Assembly (NCBI GenBank): GCA_026195255.1
Contig: JAPHSS010000001.1
Span: 57,043 to 121,042, forward strand
Length of the DNA: 64,000 bases
Origin: Gammaproteobacteria bacterium
GTDB taxonomy: Bacteria > Pseudomonadota > Gammaproteobacteria > SZUA-229
Reading direction: 5' to 3'
Below are positions 38,450 through 49,588 of the stretch, one piece after another. A program made the position numbers and the translations under genes. Positions within the stretch are counted from its first letter, which is position 1, and each line of letters starts with the position of its first letter. A model generated the notes under the pieces. It was not told the DNA's origin. It searched no databases and saw only the letters and a list, made by a program, of their open reading frames with translations.

Positions 38450-41257
38450 TTAAAATGACGCTCCAAGATCAAAATAAACTCTCTCCTCACCTATAACCTC
38501 ATTAAGTCCACTAGCAATGCCTAGTCTCATTCTGGTGGTAACAGCATAAAATAAGTTAACATCAGCCTGTAACTCAAAACCCACACTGGAATAATACTCA
38601 TCTACTGAAGAACCGTCGTAAGCATCACCCGTTTCTGCAAAAACACTTGCCGACCATTGAATAAGCCCTGCGGGTGGAGACATAAAACCTCTTTCAATAA
38701 GCTGTCCGGGAAAACGCCATTCAAGACTAGCCAACTGCATTCTACGCCCGGACAATTGCGAGTAACCTTCTGCGTAGCCTCTTAGTGCGTAACGCCGTCT
38801 TGCAAATAAAGATTCCGATATCGGCTCAATAAAATTCTGTAGTTCAAACTCACTTCCTTCACCACCCAGACGAAATGGTTTTGGCTGTTGCGTTCCCCAG
38901 CCTTGCACCAACCTTAAAGCCAGTACATGCTGCTTGCCCAGGTTTATATATTCCCTCCAGTCGAGGTTATATACCTCACCACTAAAGTCACTTTCAAGCA
39001 CCTCTGATGATTCAGCTAATAAACGAATATTTCTACCATCACTTTGACTTATTGAACGTATATAACTTTGTGTGTTATCGAATATAACAGCGCCAGCAAA
39101 TAAGTTATCCTGAGTATCAGCTAACTCAGGTATACCGATTGCGCGATTACCATCAGTCGACTCACTCACAACAAAACCTAAGCGGTACTGGATACTGCTT
39201 TCAATAGCAGGATCATTGAAGCCAACAGAAAAGAAAACATCATCGACGTTTCTGGCTAATGCAAATTCACCATTGTTATCCCTTACAATATCGGTGCTTC
39301 TTTGATAGCCAAAAGCAAACCTGTTCGCATATGAATAGCTAACATTTCCAATAAGCCATTCATTATTCGTATCATACGCAAAATTTACAAAATAATTATG
39401 TATACCCAATGCATCATTGCCAGAAGTTGTAATACCATATTCATTTCGATCTTCATTTAAGGAAATGTATGGCAACCACCACCGGGCATACAAACTGGAG
39501 AATGCAGAGTATTTTTTTGGCTGGCTAATTTCAACATCTGCTGCCAGGTCAATATCTATATCAGTAGCATGCACTATGGGCATAGTTGTTAGAACATCCG
39601 TTTTATTTAACTGGTAAATATCACGCCCGTTTACATTATATCCGACATAATATAATGGCTTGTATTTGTTCGCTTGCACCGGCTCAAATGCACCACTGGC
39701 AACTCGTGTTATCTGCTCCAATTGTTCACTATCTTTAACATAACGGTAAATTTGATACCTCCCTGTTCGGTCAGAGCTAAATAAAATAGCATCACCTTGC
39801 TCATCATATGAGGGATACATATCAATATACTGATCATTTGTAATCGCATTCCACTGCAAACTATTTAAATTAAACTCTTCAATATTCCATCCATGTCCCG
39901 TTCTAAAAACGGCAGCAACAATATTTTCTCCTGACGGCGACCATCTCAGTTGGGATACTATATCTGTATTATTGCCCTTCCATATATTTTTTATCAACAA
40001 ACCATTTACATCTAATAAATTTAATTCACTTTTAGCCTTGTCTGTTTTCACTGCAGCAATATACTGCCCATCAGGCGACCAGCTTGCAGACCTATATCTC
40101 CCACATTTCGTTACACGTTTAATTTTATTATTTTCAATAATATAAATATCACTATTTATATTATACTCATCACAAAACTCTCTTTGTATAACAAGAATAC
40201 CTTTCTCATGCACATTAATTTTAGCACCGAGATGCAGTTCGGAAATAAATTCACTTTGTTCTGATTTCTTTTTAATTAATTTTGTATGTTCAAACGCGCC
40301 GCTAGTGACATAATAAATTTCATCATTAAGCAGATCCACTGATCCTGTGTTATATCCTGAATCTGTTATTTTTTCTCCCTCAACCACGCCTGCTGATTTC
40401 TGTTTATCTATTTCTGGCTGATAACGCTTTGTAAGCCAGACAGAAAAATCTACCCATAATTCATCTATATCTTTATTGAATAGCTGTTCCGTATTCGTAT
40501 TAATCATAAACGGCACTATATTATTACTATAGTTTTCAATTAACCCGGTTATTGCCTGCTGCCCATAAGTTTCTTCTAAAAACTGATAGAAGTGTACTCC
40601 ATATAAATAGGCCACTGTTCCCATTGGCCAACTACGGATTGGAAGATTAACCTGATTAGCTGGCTTGATGCCGTTTTCAACTTCACTACGCATCATCATT
40701 TTAAATAAACTGCTTTGACCTCTGCCTATTCCCTTTTCATTATCAGTTTCCAGATATGTTGCCAGGCCTTCAGTAAACCAGTTAGGTTGATACAGGTTTG
40801 GAAAAAATAGAAACTGTCTTCCAAATATTTTTCTTAGAGACTCTGCGCCGCCACTGACTTTATCTAAATGTAAAACATGGGTGTATTCATGAATGATTAA
40901 TGTCTCGAGCCAGTCATTAAAATCTTCCAGGCTGTTAGCCGAGTCAGGGGGAGCCATAAATAACACACTACGATTGAAGTGTATTGGTGTTGCATATCCA
41001 TTAGCAGAATCTGTTTCATCACTTATAACGAGATGTGTTTTATCCGCAGGTTGCCAGTTTATTTTACTCTGAAGCTTTTTATGTGCTTGCTCGGCACTAT
41101 TTGCTGTTTTCTGCGCTAGACGCTCATAACCTTCAGCATAATGAATATAGAAGTGATCAGACTCAACCGTGCGCCAATCAAGACGAGGATCTATTGCTAC
41201 TGATTTTGACGTATAAAAAGCACATATAAAGAGGATAATTTTTATACTTGCTTTCAT
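38450..41257 (-). CDS. MA-type metallopeptidase with TolB-like propeller and outer-membrane barrel
   Basis: A 935-residue exported protein. After the signal peptide (1-21, ending SKSVA) comes a gluzincin-type peptidase domain: HEYTH at 123-127 and the downstream TEGLATYLE glutamate. A TolB/PD40 propeller (about 310-560) has repeats such as SWSPDGQYIAA, RWSPSGENIVA and LFSSDRTGRYQIY. The C-terminal third is strand-rich with barrel-like turns and ends in DLGASF, an outer-membrane beta-signal with terminal Phe. An outer-membrane protease or assembly factor is inferred; substrate unknown. Confidence 0.75.
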   Translation of the reverse strand: MKASIKIILFICAFYTSKSVAIDPRLDWRTVESDHFYIHYAEGYERLAQKTANSAEQAHKKLQSKINWQPADKTHLVISDETDSANGYATPIHFNRSVLFMAPPDSANSLEDFNDWLETLIIHEYTHVLHLDKVSGGAESLRKIFGRQFLFFPNLYQPNWFTEGLATYLETDNEKGIGRGQSSLFKMMMRSEVENGIKPANQVNLPIRSWPMGTVAYLYGVHFYQFLEETYGQQAITGLIENYSNNIVPFMINTNTEQLFNKDIDELWVDFSVWLTKRYQPEIDKQKSAGVVEGEKITDSGYNTGSVDLLNDEIYYVTSGAFEHTKLIKKKSEQSEFISELHLGAKINVHEKGILVIQREFCDEYNINSDIYIIENNKIKRVTKCGRYRSASWSPDGQYIAAVKTDKAKSELNLLDVNGLLIKNIWKGNNTDIVSQLRWSPSGENIVAAVFRTGHGWNIEEFNLNSLQWNAITNDQYIDMYPSYDEQGDAILFSSDRTGRYQIYRYVKDSEQLEQITRVASGAFEPVQANKYKPLYYVGYNVNGRDIYQLNKTDVLTTMPIVHATDIDIDLAADVEISQPKKYSAFSSLYARWWLPYISLNEDRNEYGITTSGNDALGIHNYFVNFAYDTNNEWLIGNVSYSYANRFAFGYQRSTDIVRDNNGEFALARNVDDVFFSVGFNDPAIESSIQYRLGFVVSESTDGNRAIGIPELADTQDNLFAGAVIFDNTQSYIRSISQSDGRNIRLLAESSEVLESDFSGEVYNLDWREYINLGKQHVLALRLVQGWGTQQPKPFRLGGEGSEFELQNFIEPISESLFARRRYALRGYAEGYSQLSGRRMQLASLEWRFPGQLIERGFMSPPAGLIQWSASVFAETGDAYDGSSVDEYYSSVGFELQADVNLFYAVTTRMRLGIASGLNEVIGEERVYFDLGASF

Positions 41258-41260
41258 TGC

Positions 41261-42922
41261 TTACTGTTTTTTCATTCCAATCCAGACAAACACACAACCC
41301 ATTACAGCTGAAACCCAGCTCAATACAGGGACATTCATGACCTGTTGATGCTCATTTACAGGTTGTCCTAAAATTATCGCCGATATAACTAAACCGCTTA
41401 TGCCGAGTAAAACATAAGATAATTTCTTATGATTTGTCTCTATTTTTTTATTCAATTCTTTTAATATATCATTTTGTTTTTTATGATTTTCACCATCGGC
41501 CATTTTTTTAAGTGCAGTAAAAATCAACTCTGGCATCTCTGGCATTTTCTCAACAATATAAGGCAAGTTCTTTTTAAAGCCTTTAATCAGAGCTTTTGTT
41601 CCAACCTGCTCATTCATCCATTTTTCTAAAAATGGTTTTGCTGTTTTCCATAAATCCAGATCTGGATAAATTTGTCTACCCAAGCCTTCTATATTTAATA
41701 AGGTTTTTTGCAATAAAACTAATTGCGGCTGAACTTCCATATTAAATCGTCGTGCCGTTTGAAATAACCTTAATAATAACTGACCAAATGAAATGTCTTT
41801 TAGAGGTTTTTCAAAAATAGGTTCGCAGACACTTCGAATTGCAGATTCAAATTCATCAACTCGGGTACCTGCTGGTACCCAACCAGAATCAACATGAAGT
41901 TGCGCCACGCGATTATAATCACGCTTAAAAAATGCCAGAAAATTTTCTGCAAGATATCTCTGATCTTCAGGGTTTAAAGTACCGACAATTCCAAAGTCTA
42001 CTGCGATATATAACGGCTTATCAAGATCGGATATATCAACAAATAAATTACCCGGGTGCATATCTGCATGAAAGAAGTTATGCGAAAAGACCTGTGTAAA
42101 AAATATTTCAACGCCTAGTTCAGATAAACGTTTCATATTTACACCCGCCGCTTTCATTTTTTCTATGTTAGCCATTGGCTCACCATAGATGCGCTCCATC
42201 GCCATCACGTTACGTCGAGTATAATCCCAGTATATTTCAGGTATATATAGTTGATTGCTTGCTTCAAAATTACGTCGCAGCTGACTTGAGTTAGCTGCTT
42301 CTCTCATCAAATCAAGTTCGTCAAGTATTGTTTTTTCGTATTCCTCAACTATTTCGATTGCGCGTAAGCGCCTTGCGTCTTTTGAATATCGCTCAGCAAG
42401 CTTCGCTATAATAAATAACAAAGCAATATCACGTTTAATTATGGGCATGATATTTGGTCGCAGAACTTTTATAACAATCTCTTTACCGTCTTTAAGTCTT
42501 GCGGTATGCACCTGTGCAATTGACGCTGATGCTAATGGTTTTGCATTAAACTCATCAAAATATTCATCAACACTTACTCCATAGGCTTTTTCAATTAAAT
42601 CTTGTGCTTTTTTACCATCAAACGGTGGCACACGGTCTTGTAGTGCTGTTAATTCTTCGGCCACATCTTCAGGTAATAAATCTTTTCGAGTAGATAACAT
42701 TTGACCAAATTTAATAAAGATTGGCCCAAGCTCTTCTAATGCTTCTCTGATTCTCTGCCCTCTAGGCGCTCGTTTTCTGCTTATCCAGTTCCATGGCATT
42801 AAATAAATCAGAAACCTGAACGGACGAAACAGATGAATGGCAAAAATAATATCATCCAGACCATGGCGTGCTAATACATAATTAATATGTAACAGGCGGA
42901 GAATTTGTACTGGTTTTATCAT
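41261..42922 (-). CDS. ubiB: UbiB, ABC1/ADCK-family ubiquinone biosynthesis factor
   Basis: UbiB, 553 residues, an atypical kinase-like ATPase needed for ubiquinone synthesis at the inner membrane. The KxGQ motif is [14 protein letters not shown], the Ala-rich loop ASASIAQVH, catalytic-loop region [12 protein letters not shown] and the metal-binding DFG. Two C-terminal hydrophobic segments (about 500-548) anchor it. It overlaps ubiJ by 4 bp in the order ubiE-ubiJ-ubiB. Confidence 0.95.
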   Translation of the reverse strand: MIKPVQILRLLHINYVLARHGLDDIIFAIHLFRPFRFLIYLMPWNWISRKRAPRGQRIREALEELGPIFIKFGQMLSTRKDLLPEDVAEELTALQDRVPPFDGKKAQDLIEKAYGVSVDEYFDEFNAKPLASASIAQVHTARLKDGKEIVIKVLRPNIMPIIKRDIALLFIIAKLAERYSKDARRLRAIEIVEEYEKTILDELDLMREAANSSQLRRNFEASNQLYIPEIYWDYTRRNVMAMERIYGEPMANIEKMKAAGVNMKRLSELGVEIFFTQVFSHNFFHADMHPGNLFVDISDLDKPLYIAVDFGIVGTLNPEDQRYLAENFLAFFKRDYNRVAQLHVDSGWVPAGTRVDEFESAIRSVCEPIFEKPLKDISFGQLLLRLFQTARRFNMEVQPQLVLLQKTLLNIEGLGRQIYPDLDLWKTAKPFLEKWMNEQVGTKALIKGFKKNLPYIVEKMPEMPELIFTALKKMADGENHKKQNDILKELNKKIETNHKKLSYVLLGISGLVISAIILGQPVNEHQQVMNVPVLSWVSAVMGCVFVWIGMKKQ

Positions 42923-43530
42923 AAATTTTTATTTTTTATAATTTTAATTTTTGCAGCCAGGCGGTCGGTGGCTTCACGAAGTCCATCGACTTTATTTACA
43001 AACTGTCGTAATTCAGCATTCGAAGGGCTTAATTTGACTTCTTCCTGAATATATTCAGCGCTATCAAGAGCAACTGAATTAATACTTCGACTAAACCACT
43101 TATTAGCACCATTAAACAGGTTGCCTATTTTATGAGCGGCTATATCACCAATATTTTGAGCCAGCAGTTCTTCCCAGTCTATATCAAGCTGCGACGATAA
43201 ACGATTAAACTTATTTGCTACGGCAGTATCACCCGTGATCACAATTTCGCCACTAAACAAAACATCTTTTGGATCTTTTGCTAGCCCCATTTTCACTAGT
43301 GCTAGCGGTGTTCCTGATATAGTTGCATCAGCCTCACCATCAAAATCACTTAAAACCATAAATCCATCTGCTGATGGAAATAAACATAAAGTCTTATTTA
43401 GACCTTTTATTTCAATGGCAATAATTTTACCCTCAAGGGATGAAAAACGTGATAACGCGAGGGGATCAAGTGATAAATATTGATTTAGTGCAGATTCCAA
43501 ACTTGCTGTAAGCGCCTGATCAAAATCCAT
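42919..43530 (-). CDS. ubiJ: UbiJ, SCP2-domain ubiquinone biosynthesis factor
   Basis: A 203-residue protein with an SCP2-like lipid-binding domain (about 1-130; [29 protein letters not shown]) and a C-terminal helical, coiled-coil-like part. UbiJ organises the soluble Ubi complex and binds ubiquinone intermediates. Position between ubiE and ubiB is diagnostic. Confidence 0.92.
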   Translation of the reverse strand: MDFDQALTASLESALNQYLSLDPLALSRFSSLEGKIIAIEIKGLNKTLCLFPSADGFMVLSDFDGEADATISGTPLALVKMGLAKDPKDVLFSGEIVITGDTAVANKFNRLSSQLDIDWEELLAQNIGDIAAHKIGNLFNGANKWFSRSINSVALDSAEYIQEEVKLSPSNAELRQFVNKVDGLREATDRLAAKIKIIKNKNL

Positions 43531-43536
43531 TTTTAT

Positions 43537-44283
43537 TTATACTTTATAACCTTTATGCAACGCCACAATTCCGCCACTCAGATTATGATATTTTACTTCG
43601 TTATAACCAGCGTCCTGCATCATGCCTTTCAATGTCTCCTGGTCAGGATGCATACGTATAGATTCGGCAAGGTACTGGTAACTGTCTTCATCTTTAGCTA
43701 TGTACTTACCCATTAATGGTAATAATTTAAATGAATATGTATCGTAAATGGGCGCTAAACCCGGTGCCACAGGTTTAGAAAACTCTAGCACAAGTAAGCG
43801 ACCGCCAAGTTTTAAAATTCGTAACATAGAGCGTAGAGCTTTATCTTTATCCGTTACATTACGCAACCCAAAAGCAATAGTAATACAGTCGAATGTATTG
43901 TCTGCAAAAGGTAAACACTCCGCATTTGCCTGAACATACTCAACATTACCTGCAATCCCGTTATCTATTAAACGTTCACGACCGCGGCGTAACATTGAAC
44001 CATTGATATCAGATAATATAACCTGCCCTGATGCACCGACCATGGTTGCCATTTTCATTGCCAGGTCGCCCGTGCCACCAGCCAGATCGAGGACTTTTTG
44101 ACCTGACTTAAGGCCTGTCTGGCTTAAGGTAAAACGCTTCCATAATCGATGCACGCCAAATGACATAACATCGTTCATGATGTCGTAATTATCCGCAACA
44201 GAGTGAAAAACGTCGGCTACACGTTTAGCTTTTTCACCAACAGGCACTTGCTGATAGCCGAAATGGGTTTTATTTTCACTCAT
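43537..44283 (-). CDS. ubiE: UbiE C-methyltransferase (ubiquinone/menaquinone)
   Basis: A SAM-dependent C-methyltransferase of 248 residues. Signature parts: [32 protein letters not shown] (SAM motif I), AIVIQ-type [15 protein letters not shown], and [20 protein letters not shown]. The start ATG 44283 ([10 protein letters not shown]) gives the family length; a 26-residue upstream extension in frame is rejected as it overlaps the end of the DUF971 gene. Confidence 0.94.
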   Translation of the reverse strand: MSENKTHFGYQQVPVGEKAKRVADVFHSVADNYDIMNDVMSFGVHRLWKRFTLSQTGLKSGQKVLDLAGGTGDLAMKMATMVGASGQVILSDINGSMLRRGRERLIDNGIAGNVEYVQANAECLPFADNTFDCITIAFGLRNVTDKDKALRSMLRILKLGGRLLVLEFSKPVAPGLAPIYDTYSFKLLPLMGKYIAKDEDSYQYLAESIRMHPDQETLKGMMQDAGYNEVKYHNLSGGIVALHKGYKV

Positions 44284-44300
44284 GAAACGTCTCTTTAAAC

Positions 44301-44666
44301 TTAATTCAATTCTGCGTGCTTGTGGCCCGCTGCTTTTAATCTCTGTAGATAATTTTGCCATTTCGCATCGTAATTTGCACCAAGCTCATACAAATATGAC
44401 CAGGTATACAAACCACTATCATGGTTATCATCAAAAACCAGTTTAACAGCATATACACCAACAGGCTCTATCGCTTTGATGTTTACATCTGATTTACCAA
44501 TTTGTAAAGTTTCTTCACCCGGTCCATGACCACGTACTTCCGCAGATGGTGAGTGAACACGTAAAAACTCAGTGCTATATTTAAATTGGCTACCATCATC
44601 AAAGTCAATTTCAAGAACATGAGATTTCTGATGCAGGTTGATATTTGTTGGCCTTGGATCTGCCAT
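44301..44666 (-). CDS. DUF971 protein (butyrobetaine hydroxylase-like N-terminal domain)
   Basis: A 121-residue DUF971 protein: [38 protein letters not shown] and [17 protein letters not shown]. The domain is related to the N-terminal zinc-binding domain of gamma-butyrobetaine hydroxylase, but DUF971-only proteins occur in iron-sulfur and quinone contexts. It stands between hslU and ubiE, a conserved place. Function unknown. Confidence 0.88.
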   Translation of the reverse strand: MADPRPTNINLHQKSHVLEIDFDDGSQFKYSTEFLRVHSPSAEVRGHGPGEETLQIGKSDVNIKAIEPVGVYAVKLVFDDNHDSGLYTWSYLYELGANYDAKWQNYLQRLKAAGHKHAELN

Positions 44667-44749
44667 GTTAATTCTCCGAATGAATTTGTATCCTGGGGGG
44701 ATTAGGCTGTATTTTACATGAAATTACTAGAAAAATTATAGGCCTTAAT

Positions 44750-44774
44750 GGAGGGGTAATAAGCTCACCCCTCC
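44750..44774. terminator. Hairpin after hslU
   Basis: Perfect stem GGAGGGGT (44750-44757) with ACCCCTCC (44767-44774), 9-base loop, 24 bp beyond the hslU stop. No U-run follows, so it may stabilise or stop the hslVU message only in part. Confidence 0.4.
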
Positions 44775-44797
44775 CTAAGGCTCAGGTAATTTGTAAT

Positions 44798-46123
44798 TTA
44801 TAAAATATATCGACTCAGGTCTTCATCCTGAACCAGCTCGCCGAGGTTTTTATCTACAAAACTGGCATCTACCGATAATGATTTATCAGGACTATCGGAC
44901 GCTTCAAATGAAACTTCTTCCAGGAGTCGCTCCATCACTGTATGCAGGCGCCGTGCACCGATATTTTCTGTACGCTCATTTACATCATGGGCAACCTGAG
45001 CAATTTGCTCAATACCTGACTCAGTAAAGCTCAGCTCATAACCTTCAGTCGCTAACAGGGCCTTATATTGCTCTGTTAATGAGGCATCTGGCTCAGTTAA
45101 AATACGCTTGAAATCTGACGTTGTTAACGCCTTTAATTCTACTCGTATGGGCAATCTACCCTGCAATTCTGGAATTAAATCAGAGGGTTTGGCAACATGA
45201 AAAGCCCCGGATGAAATAAACAACATATGATCCGTTTTAACCATGCCATACTTGGTGCTCACGGTGCAGCCTTCTACCAGAGGTAGCAAATCACGCTGCA
45301 CGCCTTCTCTTGAAACATCTGCGCCTGAGGTTTCACCTTTTTTACAGACTTTATCTATTTCATCTATAAAAACGATACCATTTTGCTCAGCATTTTGAAC
45401 TGCACTGAGCTTTAATTCATCTTCATTCACCATTTTACTGGCTTCTTCATCGATCAAAATCTTACGTGCGTCTTCAATTCGTAACTTACGTTGTTTGGTT
45501 TTCTCACTACCCATGTTCTGGAACATGCCCTGTAATTGATTGGTCATTTCTTCCATGCCCGGTGGTGCCATAATTTCTACGCCCATCTGCTCTGCTTTGA
45601 CCTCAATCTCTATTTCCTTATCATCCAGATCTCCATTACGTAATTTTTCTCTAAATTTATGACGCGTATTATTTTCCGTTACTTCTGGCTCACCAAACTC
45701 ATTCCTGGCAGGCGGTAATAGTGCGTCCAATATACGCTCTTCTGCAGAAGACTCTGCCCTGTGACGCACTTTCTCTATTTCTAGCTCACGAGTCATTTTC
45801 ACAGACATGTCGACAAGATCGCGCACAATACTATCAACTTCGCGACCAACATAGCCTACTTCGGTGAATTTCGTTGCTTCAACTTTAATAAACGGCGCAT
45901 TAGCCAACTTGGCTAAACGACGTGCTATTTCTGTTTTGCCTACGCCGGTGGGGCCTATCATTAATATATTTTTTGGCGTGATCTCATTTCGTAAACTTTC
46001 ACTCACATGTTGTCGACGCCAGCGATTACGCAAAGCAATGGCAACTGCACGTTTTGCATCCGCCTGACCAACAATATGTTTGTCTAATTCCTGAACTATT
46101 TCTCTTGGTGTCATTTCAGACAT
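44798..46123 (-). CDS. hslU: HslU, ATPase subunit of HslUV protease
   Basis: An AAA+ unfoldase of 441 residues. Walker [14 protein letters not shown], an I domain (about 110-230), Walker [12 protein letters not shown], and the C-terminal [10 protein letters not shown] and DLSRYIL tail, the peptide that activates HslV. It follows hslV by 69 bp in the same direction. Heat-shock control is expected but no sigma32 promoter was identified. Confidence 0.96.
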   Translation of the reverse strand: MSEMTPREIVQELDKHIVGQADAKRAVAIALRNRWRRQHVSESLRNEITPKNILMIGPTGVGKTEIARRLAKLANAPFIKVEATKFTEVGYVGREVDSIVRDLVDMSVKMTRELEIEKVRHRAESSAEERILDALLPPARNEFGEPEVTENNTRHKFREKLRNGDLDDKEIEIEVKAEQMGVEIMAPPGMEEMTNQLQGMFQNMGSEKTKQRKLRIEDARKILIDEEASKMVNEDELKLSAVQNAEQNGIVFIDEIDKVCKKGETSGADVSREGVQRDLLPLVEGCTVSTKYGMVKTDHMLFISSGAFHVAKPSDLIPELQGRLPIRVELKALTTSDFKRILTEPDASLTEQYKALLATEGYELSFTESGIEQIAQVAHDVNERTENIGARRLHTVMERLLEEVSFEASDSPDKSLSVDASFVDKNLGELVQDEDLSRYIL

Positions 46124-46192
46124 AATTTTAACCTGATGTATATTTGAGTAAGCTGCTGCGCCTCTTTAGCAGGTCACCAGCTCACAATGAAG

Positions 46193-46735
46193 TTAGTATT
46201 TAATTTCTTCTAACGTTAAATTCTGATTGGTATAGATACAGATATCACCTGCGATATTCAGGCTCTTTTCTACCACTTCTCGAGCCGATAAATCTGTATT
46301 ATCAAATAGCGCTCTTGCCGCTGCCTGTGCATATGAACCACCCGAGCCAATAGCTAACAGGTCATCTTTGGTATCAATAACATCACCCGTGCCTGAAATA
46401 ATTAATGACGCCTCTTCATTCGCCACTATCATCATCGCTTCCAGCTTGCGTAACATCCGGTCAGTGCGCCAGTCTTTAGCCATTTCAACAGCTGATTTAA
46501 CTAACTGACCATTGTATTTTTCCAGCTGCCCTTCAAATCTTTCAAACAGAGTGAAGGCATCTGCCGTAGCGCCCGCAAAGCCGACAAGCACTTTATCTTT
46601 AAATAATCGACGCACTTTTACCGCATTCGGCTTCATCACTGTATTACCAAGACTTACCTGGCCATCGCCACCGATTACAACTTCATTATTTCTTCGCACC
46701 GAAAGTATAGTGGTGCCGTGTAGTGTGGTTTGCAA
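46193..46735 (-). CDS. hslV: HslV, peptidase subunit of HslUV protease
   Basis: A 180-residue threonine protease of the proteasome-beta fold. A short propeptide MQTTLHG precedes the catalytic Thr in [33 protein letters not shown] and [14 protein letters not shown] are conserved. It forms hexamers capped by HslU. The gene is between xerC and hslU. Confidence 0.96.
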   Translation of the reverse strand: MQTTLHGTTILSVRRNNEVVIGGDGQVSLGNTVMKPNAVKVRRLFKDKVLVGFAGATADAFTLFERFEGQLEKYNGQLVKSAVEMAKDWRTDRMLRKLEAMMIVANEEASLIISGTGDVIDTKDDLLAIGSGGSYAQAAARALFDNTDLSAREVVEKSLNIAGDICIYTNQNLTLEEIKY

Positions 46736-46857
46736 AACAAACTCCCATCAAGCTAAACGCAAGATAGTTAAGATGAGGTTAATTCACGTATTTTCAAGTG
46801 CAGATTGTGTAAAAACAAACACTTATTCGAATTTGTTTTCCTCTGATAGCTAAAAGC

Positions 46858-47796
46858 TTATTTTTGCTTATGCGTTTTCTTTATTGCCCTGGGATGTGCC
46901 GCATCATAGGTTTTTGCTAATTGCTGAAAATCCAGATGGGTATATATTTGCGTGGTTTTTAAATGTGCATGCCCTAGTAACTCCTGAACAGCCCGTAAGT
47001 CCTGTGAAGCCTCCAGCATATGTGATGCAAACGAATGACGCATCAAATGAGGATAAACCCGTTGACTGATGCCCTTTTCACGACACAGCTTCTGCATGCG
47101 AACACGCACACTGGTAGCACTTATACGCAGCCCTCTATTACTAACAAAAACAGCTTTTTCATCGTCTTTTATAAACAATTCACGACATTTAAGCCATTTT
47201 TTAAGCATGATGTCCGCAGACTTTCCAAAATGACAAAACCGCTCCTTATCACCTTTACCCAAAACCTTAAGCTGTTTTGACTGCCAGTTAATATCAGACA
47301 TATTCAAACCAATTAACTCAGACAGACGTAAGCCACCCGCATAAAGCAGCTCAAGAATGGCATAATCACGAACCTGTAATGGGTTTTTAGCTAATACATC
47401 GTCATCAGGCGCTAGCAATAAATGTTCGAGTTGTTGTGAATGCATTACATTAGGAAGTTTTTGCTCGGCTTTTGGCGCTGAAACATGCGTAGCCGGATTA
47501 TTACTGATATATCTATTTGTCTGAAGAAAGCGAAATAAACGGCGTAAAGCGCTTAACAGCCGTTGTATACTTTTCCCACCCAGCCCCTGACGATGAATCT
47601 GGCTTACAAATTGACGAACATGCATCTCATCAATTTGTTTCCATGATTTCACCGATTGCTCTTCAATATATGAAATAAAGCGAGATATATCGCGTCGGTA
47701 GTTTGTAACAGTATGAATTGAAAACTGCTTTTCAGACTGCAGAAATTGATAAAAGAGCTTCAACTCTGCTTGAAATGAACTGGATTGTAGTGGCAT
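46858..47796 (-). CDS. xerC: Tyrosine recombinase XerC
   Basis: A site-specific recombinase of 312 residues that resolves chromosome dimers at dif with XerD. N-terminal SAM-like domain (YLxF-type FYQFLQSEKQFS) and catalytic residues R in GGLRLSEL, K in KVLGKGDKER, HxxR in HLMRHSFASHML, H in LLGHAHLKTT and Tyr in QIYTHLDF. Location next to DUF484 and dapF is that of xerC, not an integron or phage integrase. Confidence 0.94.
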   Translation of the reverse strand: MPLQSSSFQAELKLFYQFLQSEKQFSIHTVTNYRRDISRFISYIEEQSVKSWKQIDEMHVRQFVSQIHRQGLGGKSIQRLLSALRRLFRFLQTNRYISNNPATHVSAPKAEQKLPNVMHSQQLEHLLLAPDDDVLAKNPLQVRDYAILELLYAGGLRLSELIGLNMSDINWQSKQLKVLGKGDKERFCHFGKSADIMLKKWLKCRELFIKDDEKAVFVSNRGLRISATSVRVRMQKLCREKGISQRVYPHLMRHSFASHMLEASQDLRAVQELLGHAHLKTTQIYTHLDFQQLAKTYDAAHPRAIKKTHKQK

Positions 47797-47866
47797 TTAG
47801 TTAAATCCAACTAATCCTTTGTGGCTTATATAAGCCGACCTGAGGTGTTAAGTTGTTATATTAATG

Positions 47867-48589
47867 TTACTTATTTTTTACCTGTGAGCGCATTGCCGCA
47901 CCAATTAAGTCGGCCAGGCTACTCAGAAAATCAGTTCCCATTCCCGCATGGTAACGTTGTGGATCACTACTACCCAGCGCGATCAAGCCACGTATGCCTG
48001 AGTCTGAAACAGGTATTAGTGCAGCAGATGCAACATCAGACGCTTCATCAAAAAACAACTGACTAATTTGTTCATCAGTAAAATGGCCGCATTGAATTCT
48101 GTTTTTTTCTATCAATGTTGAAAACGTCTGCAATACCTGATCATCTTTCTCTACGTAGGTGTGCCCCTGGTCACCATCACCTGCCTCAATATCTTCATTA
48201 TATAAACGGAAGAAAACATGGTCGGTACCTAATTTATGGCGTAACTCATCGTCAACCACTCCTAAAATATCATCAAGACTGTCTGCATCAAACAAATTAA
48301 CAGCCAGACGGTGCAAGCTCACATGTAATCGTTGATTATCATGAACCGCATCAACCATGTCCCTCAGTTTTTCTTCGAAATGACGATTTTTCTCTCTTAA
48401 AACAGCTACCTGACGCTCAACCAGGGAAACCGCAGTGCCCGACTCATGTGGAATTTCAAGGTCATTTAACAAAGGCGCATTCTCCAGAAAAAAATCTGGA
48501 TTTTCCATTAAATAGTCCACGACCTGTTGCGCTTCTGGTAGTTCCATTTCTTCAGTTTTTTCCACCTGATTGTTTACCTGATTTGTCAC
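47867..48589 (-). CDS. DUF484 (GAF-like) protein
   Basis: A 240-residue DUF484 protein: YLMENPDFFLENAPLLNDLEIPHESG, a coiled-coil (VERQVAVLREKNRHFEEKLRDM) and a GAF-like C-terminal half ending LADLIGAAMR. Conserved between dapF and xerC in gammaproteobacteria; function unknown. Its start overlaps the dapF stop by 4 bp. Confidence 0.9.
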   Translation of the reverse strand: MTNQVNNQVEKTEEMELPEAQQVVDYLMENPDFFLENAPLLNDLEIPHESGTAVSLVERQVAVLREKNRHFEEKLRDMVDAVHDNQRLHVSLHRLAVNLFDADSLDDILGVVDDELRHKLGTDHVFFRLYNEDIEAGDGDQGHTYVEKDDQVLQTFSTLIEKNRIQCGHFTDEQISQLFFDEASDVASAALIPVSDSGIRGLIALGSSDPQRYHAGMGTDFLSSLADLIGAAMRSQVKNK

Positions 48590-49416
48590 AGTGATATTTT
48601 TCCTTCAAACACATGGGCTGCGGGCCCAGTCATAAATAATGGTTCGTTTTCTCCAGCCCAGCGTATAACAAGCTCGCCTCCGGGTAAACTGACTTTTACG
48701 CTTTCCGCTAATTTGCCTGATATACGGCCTGCAGCGACCGCTGCGCAAGCCCCCGTACCACAAGCCTGGGTTTCTCCTGCGCCGCGTTCAAACACCCTGA
48801 GCTTAATTGAGTCCATCGAGGTAATCTGCATAAACCCCACATTCACCCTTTCGGGAAATCGCTTATGGCACTCAATTTCCGGCCCTAATATTTCAACAGG
48901 CGCTAATTCTACGTTTTCTACCTCGAGCACAACATGAGGGTTACCCATTGATACTGCTGAAATATTTAATACGCCCTTACTGGTTTCTAACTCGTATGAT
49001 GTCGCTACCGCTTCTGCAGTAAAAGGCAGGCTGGCCGGTTCAAATAGCGGCACACCCATATTAACTGTGACCTCACCATTATCGTCTAAAGCGAGCACAA
49101 TCAGGCCACTACTGGTTTCAACCGGAATACTTTTACTGGTCGTCAGGCCTTTTTCTACAACAAACCTGGCGAAACATCTGGCGCCATTACCACACTGCTC
49201 TACCTCACCACCATCTGCATTAAAAATTCGATAACGAAACTCGGCTTCCTTAGTTAATGGCTTTTCTACCATCAAAAGCTGGTCACAGCCAACGCCGAAT
49301 CTACGATTAGCAATAAAGCGAATTTGCTCAGACGTCAGCTTAATTGTTTGATTTATGGCATCAATAACAACAAAGTCATTACCCAGGCCATGCATCTTAG
49401 TGAAATTAATTTCCAT
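48586..49416 (-). CDS. dapF: Diaminopimelate epimerase
   Basis: DapF, 276 residues, converts LL- to meso-diaminopimelate for lysine and peptidoglycan. The two catalytic cysteines are in GNGARCFARF-preceding QCGNGARC and in TQACGTGACAA; MHGLGNDFVVID opens the protein. In many gammaproteobacteria lysA lies directly upstream; here a 2.7-kb module separates them. Confidence 0.96.
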   Translation of the reverse strand: MEINFTKMHGLGNDFVVIDAINQTIKLTSEQIRFIANRRFGVGCDQLLMVEKPLTKEAEFRYRIFNADGGEVEQCGNGARCFARFVVEKGLTTSKSIPVETSSGLIVLALDDNGEVTVNMGVPLFEPASLPFTAEAVATSYELETSKGVLNISAVSMGNPHVVLEVENVELAPVEILGPEIECHKRFPERVNVGFMQITSMDSIKLRVFERGAGETQACGTGACAAVAAGRISGKLAESVKVSLPGGELVIRWAGENEPLFMTGPAAHVFEGKISL

Positions 49417-49526
49417 AAAGTGAGTTTAACATGACTATTCACTAAAAAATTTACCCCATTATCGAATATCGATCACCATATTAAGCTTTTAATTATAAAT
49501 TGTAGACAGCTGGCAGCGCGCAAACT

Positions 49527-49574
49527 TTGACATTGATAATAATTAGTATCATATTGTCACTATATGTCATGACA
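49527..49574 (+). promoter_or_regulatory. Promoter and operators of the sigma54 regulator gene
   Basis: A perfect -35 TTGACA (49527-49532), a palindrome TGATA-N8-TATCA (49534-49551; 12 of 15 match to a Fur-like 7-1-7 site), a poor -10 CATATT (49550-49555), and the perfect 10-bp palindrome TGTCATGACA (49565-49574) 14 bp before the start codon. The last shares its core with the sites at 52001-52027 and suggests autoregulation. Confidence 0.45.
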
Positions 49575-49588
49575 CGGGAGCCAGCCTG

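Noticed and set aside
49505..49530. -24/-12 element before the sigma54 regulator (TGGCAGCGCGCAAAC)
   Set aside because: The -12 GC is not at the required distance from the GG.
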